A stretch of DNA of 64,000 nucleotides, taken from Sistotremastrum niveocremeum HHB9708 (Eukaryota; Basidiomycota; Agaricomycetes; Sistotremastrales; Sistotremastraceae). The notes beneath the pieces are model-generated. The model had not been told where the DNA came from. It was given only the letters and a program-made list of their open reading frames with translations, and ran no database searches. Below, in pieces: positions 12,358 to 22,913 of the stretch; the first letter of the stretch is position 1; every line of letters begins with the position of its first letter. The DNA lies in contig KV419402.1 in NCBI GenBank assembly GCA_001630475.1, positions 823,691 through 887,690 on the forward strand, written 5' to 3'. A program made the position numbers and the translations under genes.

Positions 12358-13803
12358 ATGATGCAGACTGCATCTTCTTCGAGACCTATCCCAGGTCCTT
12401 CTCGGCCTCGTCAAGACTTTTACCCCATCTCCCCATCTCCGCGATACGCAGTTGGATCGCCGTACAAGTACGGTTCAGTCAATGGAGGCTCCTACCGAAA
12501 CCAGTTTTATCCTGGTTGTTCGCCGGGTATGATGGGGCCTTTAGAGTACGCCTTTCTTGCTTTGTCGTGTCGTGCGAGCGGGGACTTATTGTGGGTTGCA
12601 GTATACCTGATTTTAAAAGAAGCATTGCGACTTCGATAGAGAGTGAGCATGGGAGTCTCATTCGTGCGCTCAGTGGCGAGATGCCATCCATGGAAGGCGA
12701 AATGGTACGTTACCCTTTTTCTTCCCTTTCACTTGCAAGAGGTCTGATGAAGGCGAAGTCGAGGGATTATACATGCTGCGGTATCACGTTAACGGATCTC
12801 CATGCTCTCGTCGAGCACTTCGAAGAGAACCACGTCGTCGTCGTCGAATCGCCCGCCCTGCACGCCCAACAGGATCCTCAAATGCCTCTAGATCCGATAG
12901 ACGACATGGATCTCGACCCCGGTCATTCATCCTCCGGAGCCTCATCCCCCTCTCCACCCGACACTCCCGTCCTCCCCTTCGACACCACCTCCATCCGTCG
13001 TTCGACGCTTTATCCTAATAATCCCAATGTCGTGGGGACTGCTAATGCGTTCAATCGATATGCGGGATATACGGAGTTTTCGACTCATATGCCGGGGACT
13101 ATGGAGACGCCTATGATGATGATGCCTGGGATGGGAATGATGATGAACAAGTCGCTCCCTCCTGCGCTTCTTACTGCTTCCCAGACTGCTTCGCCTATGT
13201 CTACTCCGCCACAATCACCTGCTCCTTCGACGACACTTTCGAGACCTGCCTCTTCGCTCCTTCTTTCGAAGCCTTTTAGGTGTCCGAAGGAGGGTTGTAA
13301 CAAGAGTTATAAACAGGCGAATGGGTTGAAATATCATATTCAACATGGGAGCTGTAATTTTACGCCTCAGGATCCGAGTTTGGATGGGATGAGCGATAAG
13401 GAGGCTGAGAGGAAATTGAGGCCTTATCAATGTCAAGTTCCTCCTTGCACAAGACGTTACAAGAACATGAATGGACTTCGTAAGTCTCCCCCTCTTCCTT
13501 CCGCGCGCGATCGATCGACTTGTTATTGACTTACTGACGCCGGGGATTTTAGGCTATCATTATCAACATTCAGGGGCGCATGGCGCTATTGGACTTGCGC
13601 TTATACAATCTGGTCTTCATGAAGATTCTAAAAAGACACAGGGAGGACGGACGTCAGGGATGCACAGTGCATCTCATTCGGCGCCGAACACTCAACCTCC
13701 TAGTCCTGTGACGAGCACACCTACTTCGCCTCTTCATACGCCTATGGCTATGCATCATCACCAGCCTTTCTTTGGTTCGTCGCAGGACGTTAACATGGGA
13801 TAA
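12358..13803 (+). CDS. SFP1: Sfp1-like C2H2 zinc-finger transcription factor
   Basis: Four exons (12358-12545, 12602-12704, 12759-13479, 13553-13803) sum to 1263 bases, 420 residues. A degenerate N-terminal finger (YTCCGITLTDLHALVEHF, then ENH) follows a helical SIESEHGSL block. After a Pro/Ser/Met-rich linker come two paired C2H2 fingers: FRCPKEGCNKSYKQANGLKYH and YQCQVPPCTRRYKNMNGLRYH. This three-finger layout with split zinc fingers and GLKYH helices matches yeast Sfp1, which controls ribosomal protein and ribosome-biogenesis genes downstream of TOR. The tail is His/Pro/Ser-rich. A second ATG directly follows the first. The gene has a very long upstream region, fitting a regulated gene. 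The family call is firm; orthology with Sfp1 is inference. Confidence 0.85.
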
Positions 13804-14659
13804 ACTCGTCGATCCCGGGGTCACTTTGATTGCTTGCGGGCGATCGTAAAAAGTATTTGTACTACAGTCGTTTCGTTCGTTGACGGGCGATGGCTTACTT
13901 TTCTGATTTTGTTTACACTAATCTTGATATATTACGCGTCTGGTTTTTCTGTTGTGTTGTGTTGCGGGGCGTAGGTAGAGTCGTATTAATTATGGGATTG
14001 TTATTTAGCTGTTGTTACTTTCTTTCCTCTCCTTCTTTGTGACTACTGTCGTTCATATCCGATTCACTCATTCTTGTTCTGCTCATCTTGTTATTCTCAG
14101 TCTGAATGATATTCCGCAGTGTTAATAATCAGCCGATATTGGAAATGTTACGAGAATGGAGCTGGTTGCAAGGGCCGATGTGTCCGAATGATGGCGCTAG
14201 TCGGGTACCTATAGCAGCGAAGAGATTAGTCAAGAGATGTCGCGGATAAACGGATCGAGAGTCTAATGCTATTCTAGAAAAGGAAAGGACAGAAGGAGGA
14301 TCAGTCAGGGTCGGATGGGGATCACGAGGGCTGCGAAGGGCGTCGTGGGAGATTGGTGAGTCGGACCGATGGATGTTCCTGGTTTGATGGACGTCGCTGG
14401 ATCGGCCGATGAGTTCTGTACGAGTGGAAGCGGATCAATGGATCGGATCGAGAGTATCTGAGGTTTTTTGTGTCATGTCATGGGACCAGTCAAGGATGGA
14501 CGGAACCTGATTTGTTAGAACATTACAGTTTCAAGTTTGAGGGTGTATTTTCTGATCGAAATTTGATCACGCGAGCTTTGGTGGACACGAAGCAGGGACG
14601 AGTGAGTTACGGCAACGTTAGCGTTGGCGCTAAGACTTGATTGAGACTTAGTAGAAGCG
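13804..14659. other. Intergenic region, no gene seen
   Basis: Holds the 3' untranslated region of the zinc-finger gene and the promoter of the next gene. The stretch near 14280-14460 is purine-rich with several GGATCGGA-type motifs. An open frame on the opposite strand (14515-14859) overlaps the next gene and has no recognisable product. Confidence 0.4.
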
Positions 14660-15301
14660 ATGGTCATGAGATCGAATTTCGCATTCGAGACTGTTTCACT
14701 CACTGCTCTACTCGTTCTCGTCGCTGCTCTCATCCCTTCTTTCATCTCCTCCCATCGAGCTAATACCCCAGCTCCATCCGAGTCCAATGCGGGCGTTGTA
14801 GCTGCCGAACCGAATAACCTCAATGTCACTTCTCTCCTTTCCTCCACTCTCAAATTCATCCTTCCATTCCTCCCATCGCCCTACACACTCATCGCACTCC
14901 TAACAACTCCTCTTACATTCCTCTGGAAACCATTCGCAGTCCTCCTTTCATTCGTTGGAGCGGTCTTTGCACCGATCTTCATCGCCCTTCGATTACTTCT
15001 CCATGTCCTCTTCGTGTGGCCTATCATGATGATTGTGGGCGTCATGAAGGCTCTTTATCCGCTCTATGTCTTTGGAGGTGTAGCGGTTGTTGTTGGACTT
15101 GCACTTGGAGGATGTGCATGGATGGTTGTGTGGGGTTCCTCATGGGCCTTCCGATCCACTTTCTACGGATCCACATCCAAAGATCGTCTCGTCAAGAAGG
15201 AATCCTCAGACGAAACCTATGGAGAGAGAAGAGGACGAAAATCAGCAGTAAAGAGACACAGTCGAGGACGAAGAAGTGGTGAATGGAAAAGAGAATCCTA
15301 G
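14660..15301 (+). CDS. Small multi-pass membrane protein, function unknown
   Basis: Single-exon gene, ATG at 14660, TAG at 15299-15301, 213 residues. The first 30 residues are hydrophobic (TALLVLVAALIPSFI) and could be a signal anchor. A short Ser/Asn/Ala-rich lumenal-like linker follows, then three or four hydrophobic segments from about residue 58 to 165 (FILPFLPSPYTLIALLTTPL; SFVGAVFAPIFIALRLLLHV; GGVAVVVGLALGGCAWMVVW). The last 45 residues are strongly basic (RRGRKSAVKRHSRGRR), probably cytosolic. I do not recognise a named family. Codon usage and the TM pattern support a real gene. Confidence 0.7.
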   Translation: MVMRSNFAFETVSLTALLVLVAALIPSFISSHRANTPAPSESNAGVVAAEPNNLNVTSLLSSTLKFILPFLPSPYTLIALLTTPLTFLWKPFAVLLSFVGAVFAPIFIALRLLLHVLFVWPIMMIVGVMKALYPLYVFGGVAVVVGLALGGCAWMVVWGSSWAFRSTFYGSTSKDRLVKKESSDETYGERRGRKSAVKRHSRGRRSGEWKRES

Positions 15302-15827
15302 ACTCAAACCGTGTAACTGTATTGTATCCTACTTTGTATTCTTGATACCCTAATGCACTTTCATAATCCTGATTTCACTTCTCCTATATTTCACGTAGCG
15401 AGCCCTCAAACCCTTCGTCTTCGTGGCGTCAAGCGCCCTCAGCGGCTTCCCAGACCCCATCTCCTACTGATTTCCTACCTCCCTTGCGCAGCTACTAAAG
15501 CTCTGCTATTGGCCTCGTTCTCCTACTCGACCCTCGATATCAACGGCTTCAAGTGTAAAGATAACGTCTCGTGCCCGATGAACGGCGTTGTATTGCTCAG
15601 CACATTGTGTTTCTCCCATGGCTCGGGATCACTCTGGCTCTGCGCATCAGCCTTTAACCTTTTCAGTTTCAGTTTTGTATTTAGGCTTTGATATCCGGCC
15701 GAACCTTACTTCTCACTTCCCACTTCCCAGTTTCCTCTTCCACTTCCTTGCCTACTTCTCCCCGCCTTCTCAGTGCCTTCTCTCTCTGACTCTCCCGAAA
15801 ACTATATTCGTCTGGCTCTGAGTCAAT
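15302..15827. other. Intergenic region with CT-rich promoter tract
   Basis: Holds the 3' end of the membrane-protein gene and the promoter of the dehydrogenase. A CT-rich tract with repeated CACTTCC units lies near 15710-15750. Confidence 0.4.
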
Positions 15828-16926
15828 ATGGCCTTCCCCCAGCTCGCAGGAAAACTAGCCCTAATAACCGGTGCAACGTCCGTCTATCTTATCTCAAACC
15901 TAGTATCAGCTGAAGATGTCATGACTGCTTATCAGAGGAGGAATAGGAAAAGCCACCGCACTCCTCCTCGCTAAATCAGGCTGTCGAATCGCAGTACACT
16001 ACCATAAAGCCTCTTCCACAGCAGACGACCTCGTCTCTCAAATCTCCTCCTCCTCCCTCTCCAACGGTGCCAGCAACGGCCATGCCCCCGTCGCAAAAGC
16101 CTTCCAAGCCGACCTCAGCTCATACGATCAAGTGCGCAAACTTCACGCAGAAGTAATCAAAGAAATGGGCGAGCCGGATATATTGTATAATAATACGGGA
16201 ATTACGGGTCCTATAGTTGGATTTGGAGGTGATATTAAGGATGTGTCTATTGAAGTATTCGAAGAGACGTGGAGGACTAATATGGCGTCTCACTTCCTCG
16301 TAAGCCCCTCCCCCATCCTCCTCTAAAACTACTGTAACTGATGAAGGGGGGCGGGGGTAGTTGACGCAGTTATGTCTCGGAAGTATGGAGAAGAAAAAAT
16401 GGGGAAGAATTGTATTTTGTAGTAGTGTGGCGGCGAGCACGGGGGGCGTTGTGGGTCCGCATTATGCGAGTTCGAAGAGTGCGATGCATGGGCTTGTTCA
16501 TTGGATTGCGGGGAGGTATGCGAAGAGTGGGATTGTGAGTCTTTCTCCTCCCTCCCTTTTACTTTTCTTACTGATTTTATGTTATTAGACATGTAACGCC
16601 GTCGCTCCTGCCCTCATCACCGGTCCGTCGCTCCTCCCCTCCCATTGAATGACGGTGACTGATGTTAAGCGTGATGGTGAGTGTAGATACGGGAATGGTC
16701 CCCGACGAACCATCCCATTACACGTCCAAAATACCAGTAGGAAGACTTGGTAAACCAGCGGAGATTGCACAGATTGTGGAGATGCTTGTTTCTAATTCGT
16801 ATATGACGAATAAGGTGCGTCCTTCTTCTTCGTTTTTTTATTGAGGGATTGAGAGGTGCTGATTGGGGGTGGCGGTGGGGGTAGATTATCGTTGCTGATG
16901 GAGGGTGGACTGCTAGTGCTTTTTAG
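15828..16926 (+). CDS. Short-chain dehydrogenase/reductase, 3-oxoacyl-ACP reductase-like
   Basis: Rebuilt from six or seven exons; ATG at 15828, TAG at 16924-16926, about 265 residues. The Rossmann motif TGATGGIGKA is formed across the first intron. The NNAG motif is NNTG here. The catalytic Ser lies in FCSSVAAS and the Tyr-Lys pair in HYASSKSAMHG, the usual SDR layout. The C-terminal part (VGRLGKPAEIAQIVEMLVS, then IIVADGGWTASAF) is typical of FabG-like enzymes that use NADP(H). The Asn-Gly rich insert after residue 50 (SSSLSNGASNGHAP) is a lineage feature. The substrate cannot be inferred; neighbours give no pathway clue. Confidence 0.88.
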
Positions 16927-17034
16927 AAGGATACGATTGATTTTGTGCAGGTTTGGTGGGGTTGGGGTTGGGGTTGCTAGATGTGCGTGCTGATTATTTT
17001 TGTCGTTTGAAAATTGTAGATTATAGACCTGCGG

Positions 17035-17712
17035 GTAGAATTATGTATATATGCTCGAAGACTCGTCATTCAACTGGGAGAAGGAGTAGTGAGAAGTCGA
17101 TTAAGTCTATAGAAGGGAGGTTTAAGTTGAGAGCTGTATAGCAGAAGCCGAATGAGGTCATCTCTCCAATAATGGAGATAAAACCTCTAGCTAGTTAGTT
17201 AGCTATACGTCGAGCCCCATCAATAGCGGATTCGCAGCTTCTATATGTTCGAACTTTCGGATAATTTTTGTTCGTTTTGTTCGTTTTAGCATATAAGCCG
17301 CAGGTAGAGCTCGAGCTATGTGTATATGCTTACAAACTCGCCATTTATTACACGGAGGGAGCAGTGACAAGTCGAGAGTTGAGATATAGCAGAAGTAATG
17401 TACGTCATTTCCGATAATCTGAGATAAAACATTCTAGCTGGCTGTACGTTGAATGCCGTTGATTGCGGATTTGCAGCTTCTTTAGGAGCCGGGTCAGAAC
17501 TTGTAGACATTGTTCGGATAGTTTTTGTTCATTGTCGTTTATACTAGTAGTCGAGTAGATCCACGAGTAGAATTATGTATACATGCTTGAAGATTCATCG
17601 GACAACTTAGGTAGGACCAAGTCGAGATATAGCAGAAGCCGAATGTGCGTCATTTCCAATAATTTGAGATAAAACATTCTAGCTAGCTATACGTCGACCC
17701 CGTTGATAGCGG
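17035..17712. repeat. Diverged tandem repeat, three units of about 245 bp
   Basis: Three head-to-tail units start near 17035, 17285 and 17555 (the last is shorter). An anchor AGATAAAAC recurs at 17176, 17422 and 17666, giving spacings of 246 and 244. Other shared blocks are GTAGAATTATGTATA, AGATATAGCAGAAG, ACGTCATTTCC-like, CTAGCTAGCTATACGTCGA and GCGGATTCGCAGCTTCT. Units differ by many substitutions, so the array is old. No open frame spans it. It may be a relic of a small mobile element or a non-coding array. Confidence 0.75.
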
Positions 17713-19157
17713 AATGAGCCACTGGGTAACCATGCCCGTAAGGTGGAGAAGGGCTTGGATTTGGATTTGGATAAGGTGTTGCGGTAATTGTGGAGTAGCC
17801 AAGTCGTCAGTCGCGGAATTGATGATCGACAGTAGACCGAGAGAGAGAGAGGCAGTCCTTGGCAGCAGATCTTGATGAGCAGTCCACGAGCCTTTGTCGA
17901 GGACTTAGAAGAGCTCGCTTATTCTCAGAAGGAACAGTGACGAATGACGGCAGTTCCAAATGGCACGCGACCACGACCTCAACGATTTAGACGAGACAGG
18001 ACAAGTAAAAAAGTGGATCCGAGTCCGGATGATCGATATTCGATCGGTCCGGGCAAAATCAAAATTTCCGTTCGTGATCAGGGTCGCGAGTCGATAGTCG
18101 ATGGAGCCAGGAGCCGCATATACCGATTGATATCGTGACACGCTCATGCATGGCATGAGACCAACGGAGTGGAAACGTGGGGCGCATGCCATGAGATGAT
18201 GGTATGACGAGGATGTGCTATCGCGAAATTGGTTGATGATTGAGAAAAGGCTCCATGGTTACGGGCTTTTATCGGGTAGATGCGGAGGCGTCGGGTGCCT
18301 CTCCAACTGCCCAGCCTGAGTATTGGGATTAGTGAGCGGTGGTGTTGAAGAATGTTGTTGCGAGTGAGTGATGTAGCGGTCATTTGGTCTGGATGGGCGT
18401 TGGAGACTTGCTTCGAATTTTGGGTGCTTCGAATTCGTGGTAATTTTGTTGCATGGATTATATTGATTTCGATGGGGTTTTTGCTGGTTTATGGTGGGTT
18501 TTGGGAGATGGGAGTTATGTCTTTCTTTGAGGCTTATCGTATGTTCCTTTCGTGGGAATTGGGAAGTGTGGATATTTCGCGAGATGGTTGGGGATTCAGG
18601 CATGAGAGGGTCTTTGTTAATGAGAAGGGTGTGAGATCCTGGATTTTGGTATGCGTGGACGTGCGGCAACCTAGGGCGCATTGCTAGTAAGAAGAGGGTC
18701 TACGTGAAGAAGTTCGATTTACAAGTTACTGACCGGGGACTTTAAGGAAGGGCGTCAGGGCGGATTATAGAGCGCGCGAATGGCCTCAGGAGATAGCCCG
18801 AGCAGGGAGTCACGTTCTTATGAGGAACGATGTAGTGCCCATTGATGAATCAAAGCCCCAGAGGTGGATGTCGGCAGGTATTGGACATTGGTCGGCCATG
18901 CCTGGTGTTGGTTTCGCTGATAAGATAATTTGTGTGCCAAGCATTGGGGAATATTCCATCGGACGTCAGATTCAGCCACTTGTGTTACGAATATTATTCG
19001 TAGAGCATCTTGATAGACGATTTCACAAGAGAAAGCGCAAATTTAAGCCCTCGTCAAACCACCAGAAAGATGACGAGAAAATGCAAAGTCACGCTCGTCA
19101 CGGGCATTTCCCTTGCAATTGCAGTCGCGCTTGGATGCGCTCTCAACGAGCTCAACG
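17713..19157. other. Intergenic region, no supported gene
   Basis: About 1.4 kb between the tandem repeat and TAF11. Open frames on both strands at 18259-18690 overlap each other and have no recognisable product. A short ATG-initiated frame at 19081 lies just upstream of the TAF11 start in another frame and could act as an upstream open frame. Confidence 0.35.
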
Positions 19158-20305
19158 ATGAATCCTCCGCCAACAGGGGCTTCTCAGCCCGCCAGCACAG
19201 GGATGACAAGGACGGTGTCCAACCCATATTTTGGGGCGGGAGCAGGGACGACGGCCACGGCCGGTACGACGCCGACAACCGCAGGCACTTCAACGGGATA
19301 TACGCCAATGCCTTACCTGCCTTCAACGACTGGATCGACATATGCCACTCCGAGTCAATATCAGTATTATCCTTCGCAATTTCCGGGGCTTAATGCTCAG
19401 ATGGCGGCGGCTGCTGCGAAGGGGAAGGAAAAACAGGAAGGGACGGGGACTTCGACGGGGACAACGCCTGCGCCTGCACCCGCCACCGGGACTGCGACTG
19501 GAGCTGCTGCGACATGGAATCCTGCTGCTTATCAGCCTCAGGCTGGAGTAGCTGGCGCCGCGAATCCTGCATTCAATTATGCGGCGTATCTACCGACACC
19601 TGTTCCTGGCGCCCCCGCGACTGGTACGGGCACGACGCCTTCTGCAGCTGCAGCTGCTGCTGCTGCACGAGGAGCATATATGGGATATATGCCGTTTCCT
19701 ACGACGGTGCCTGCGAAGACGAGTAAAGATGATGATGACGACGAGTTGTATCCTGGGATGGATGATGCGGATTATTCGGCACAGTTGCAATATCAGACAC
19801 AGTCGAAAGCTGATTTGAAGTGAGATTTCGTTCTCTGCCGAGTTGAGTTGGGAGGTTGATGGTGTTTGATAGGTTGTTGATGGACAATTTCTCTCAGGAG
19901 CAACATAATCGATTTGAGGCGTATAGACGATCGGCGCTGAACAAAGGGACGATGCGCAAGGTATGCTTGACCGCTTTCCTTCGACATTGTTGAAGTAGAC
20001 GCCGAGCATAGGTGATTCAATCGCTGACTGGGCAACAAGTCTCCCAGCCCGTCGCGCAGGCTGTGGCAGGTTTCTCGAAGGTCTTTGTCGGAGAGATCAT
20101 CGAGAGAGGTATACCCGTTCATCTCCTTCCTAATCATATGTCTCATATTATGAATCTTATAGCGAGACAAGCTCAAGCGCGTAGTGGTCAGACTGGTCCA
20201 CTTTCTCCTGACCATCTACGAGAAGCGTATAGAATGTATCAATTGGAAAAAGGCGCGGTTGGGACTGCGAAGCCCTTGAAGGGCAAAAAGCTTTTTGTAC
20301 GATGA
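19158..20305 (+). CDS. TAF11: TFIID subunit TAF11, histone-fold
   Basis: Three exons (19158-19819, 19873-19960, 20012-20305) sum to 1044 bases, 347 residues. The first 210 residues are low complexity, rich in Thr, Gly, Ala and Pro, with a final acidic patch ([18 protein letters not shown]). The C-terminal 125 residues form the TAFII28 histone fold: [20 protein letters not shown], then [20 protein letters not shown], then [21 protein letters not shown]11 pairs with TAF13 in TFIID and contacts TBP and TFIIA during pre-initiation complex assembly in the nucleus. The long disordered N-terminus exceeds that of the yeast and human proteins. The start at 19158 is the first ATG in frame. Confidence 0.93.
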
Positions 20306-20428
20306 CATGCTACGCGTTCTCTCGCTGGATATTGCTCTCATTCTCGTCGTGTGTTCGCATGTTGTATCTCTAGATTATCTATTCATCTACTAATGAATTC
20401 TGAGTCTGCTTAGTCAGCAAGCTGTGGG

Positions 20429-20436
20429 TATAAAAG
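20429..20436 (+). promoter_or_regulatory. TATA box of the secreted-protein gene
   Basis: TATAAAAG lies 113 bases before the ATG at 20550, which would place transcription start near 20460-20470 and leave a CT-rich leader. The element is a perfect TATA match; its use is inferred. Confidence 0.6.
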
Positions 20437-20549
20437 CTTCCGGCGAATCGCGATCCTCCTTGGTCTCAACTTCCACCTTGACTTCCAAGCTCCTAAAGCC
20501 TTCCAGTCTTTTCAATCTTGCCGTCAAAACATAGACAATACTCTTCGAC

Positions 20550-21433
20550 ATGCGATTCAACGCTTACTCCGCTCTTTTCTCTCTAACGATTACTTCTCTC
20601 GTTACTTCGTCTTCCGCTTACATGCACGGTGTCATGAAACATCATCGTGCGCGAGGACTCACAGATACATGTATGTATGCGCACTCCTTTCGTGATCGTC
20701 GCTGATCATTGCTCAAGGTGCCTACGTGAATTCCGGTCTCTCGATCAATGCTCCCTCATACGGTCTCCAATACTTCGGTCTTCTCCAATCGTGTCTTTGC
20801 ATCGCCGATTTGGGAACATTCATCACTTCGAGCACCGTCGCCGCTGAAGCTGTAAAAGTCGCGGGTCTCACTCTTACAACGACGACTATCTCCAATCTCG
20901 TTCGTCATGCGCATATATACCCCTATTCTCTAATGTCCTGCTCATAGATTCTCGACGCCGCTGGCGAACGTGGAAATTGCAGATATCCTCCTTATTCCGT
21001 GCCCTCTTGCGTCGCGACGAACCCTTGCGGTTATGAATGCTCTTCCGGATACGCTCATTCAGGCGATACTTGCGTACTCTCCTCCACCGTTTCCAAAACG
21101 AAAGTCAGCGGTCGCCATTTGAAAGACTCCGTCGTCTCCGATACCAAGTCTGACACCACCGCCGATTGTCTTACGTCCGTTAAAGGCCATAACTTGCATT
21201 CCACTTCTCGACTCGATTGCAAGGCATCCGACGCAACGAGCTCTATTTCGAAGGCTAAACTGCAGAGCATCAGAAGCACCGAAGACGTGGACTATAAGCA
21301 TCGTGCAGCGCGCTCCTCGACCGACGGACTCCTCGACACCTTCCTTAGCTCAGACACCATAGTTGATTCCGAACTCCCTGGACTCCTTGATTTAGATTCG
21401 GATTCGCTGCTCGAGTCTTCGTCTAGTCTGTGA
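20550..21433 (+). CDS. Secreted cysteine-containing protein, fungal family of unknown function
   Basis: Three exons; ATG at 20550, TGA at 21431-21433, about 260 residues. A signal peptide covers residues 1-23 (hydrophobic SALFSLTITSLVTSSSAY). The middle has a pattern seen in small secreted basidiomycete proteins: QSCLCIADLGTFITSSTVAA, then a helix, then GNCRYPPYSVPSCVATNPCG, then YECSSGYAHSGDTC, with Cys residues likely disulfide-bonded in pairs. The last 110 residues are Ser/Asp/Thr-rich and probably disordered. No enzyme motif is visible. A TATA box at 20429 and the signal peptide suggest a regulated extracellular or cell-wall protein. Confidence 0.75.
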
Positions 21434-22753
21434 TGTTCGACTTTCCGGCTTTTCTTTCTTACGAGATCGAGTCTTTTCTGTTTGCGGGATACGGTTTTCA
21501 CTTGATAGGTCTCTATTTTTCTCTTACTGGTTTTGTTCTGGACTATCTCTATTCTTCTTTCGTTGTAATGGGTCTTTGGTAGCTGCTTGCAATGCAATCC
21601 GGCTGACTGTAATCTCCTCAGTGTGATCGGAATATCAATTGTGTTTCTCTCATCGATCGTATTCGTGGGCGTATATGCTTTGACGCCCACAATGAGTGTC
21701 ATGGCAGAACTTGCTCTCAGACTCGCGTTCCTGATTCATTTATTTTCACTGCATTTTTCGCTTGCTGGTCATCTGAAAAACGTAGCGCCGATGGTGGTGA
21801 TAATACAGTGGTATATCGCACTCAGCCTGACGTGCTGAAAGGAACTATACATGTACTAATGCAATGCATTCAATGAGGCATTTAGTTTTTGGGGTCCGTT
21901 AGGAGATCCAGAAGACACAGAATACTAGATTATTAGTAGCTCGAAAGCCGCTCACTAAACTTACGACATCAATTTTTTCCTCGTTCTGCTGTTCGATACA
22001 CAGGAGATTGTTCCAAGAAACATTGAAGAAGGTCGGGGCTTGAGTAGCACGGAAATATTCAGAATGCGCTGATGCGCCGCTGCCTGACATTTCTTAAAGA
22101 ATATTTCCAGAGGTCGAGCCTGTACCTCGACTGCCCACAGAGCGAATCCGAGTAGAACCTCCAACTGAGCTGCGGATATTATTTGGTCCGCATAAGAGAT
22201 GAACCGAGAATCCAACTTTCTGGAGCTGTCTCAAGATCCGCATTCATGCCATAATAAATGAACATGTACTGAAGTAGTATTAGTACTTGAAGCTCCCATC
22301 GATCGTTTGATATACGTACGTACACCTTAGCAGAATCATCCGCCATCACAATAAGCAGAAGGACTGGAAGATAGTGCTGAAGCGCCGCATCTTTTCCGAG
22401 TTTCGTAAGTTACCGTAACGCTTGGGAGTCAGCTGTTCGAAAACAAGACCACTTGGATGTTTGCGATGAAGTCACGTAACGAGTTGCGCAACGACCATTC
22501 GTATCGATCCGACCCGCGATATGTATAGCCGCCTCGCCTGGTGAAACGTTTGATATGTTGTACCAACAACTCTGTCCAGGGCTCAGAGCGAACGGGACCA
22601 AGGCGGGCAGCGCTGTTACCTAGCAAAATTTTGCATGCAGCGGCTCGCACAGTATTAATGTAACGGTGGACCAAGGTTCGCACATCCAGGAGAAAGAGAA
22701 AGCTAATCAGATCATCATCGATAGCCGATCTTCGATCGTCAGTTGAGCCAAAC
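21434..22753. other. Intergenic region, possible gene relic
   Basis: About 1.3 kb. On the - strand between 22400 and 21960 several short open frames carry hydrophobic runs (for example QHYLPVLLLIVMADD and EVLLGFALWAVEVQA) that look like membrane segments but do not join into one reading frame. They may be a decayed membrane-protein gene; the evidence is weak. Confidence 0.3.
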
Positions 22754-22777
22754 TATATATAGCAATTTAATCACGTG
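22754..22777 (+). promoter_or_regulatory. TATA element and E-box upstream of URA2
   Basis: TATATATA at 22754-22761 is followed by a palindromic CACGTG at 22772-22777. The URA2 start is at 22914. If the TATA is used, transcription would begin around 22785, after an in-frame upstream ATG at 22782, which favours 22914 as the true start. Confidence 0.5.
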
Positions 22778-22913
22778 CTTGATGCTTCTCGCCCTGAAAA
22801 AAAAAAATCTTTCTGAGTTTAAACTTCTTCTCCCTTCTTCGTCCAACTATTCGTTGTGCATCCTTTATTCTGTCAGGACGAAGGAGGGAGACTTTTCTGC
22901 CAACCAGAATATA

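Noticed and set aside
18259-18690. Overlapping open frames on both strands upstream of TAF11
   Set aside because: Neither has family motifs or a plausible splice context; the - strand frame is a Pro/Thr/His-rich composition effect.
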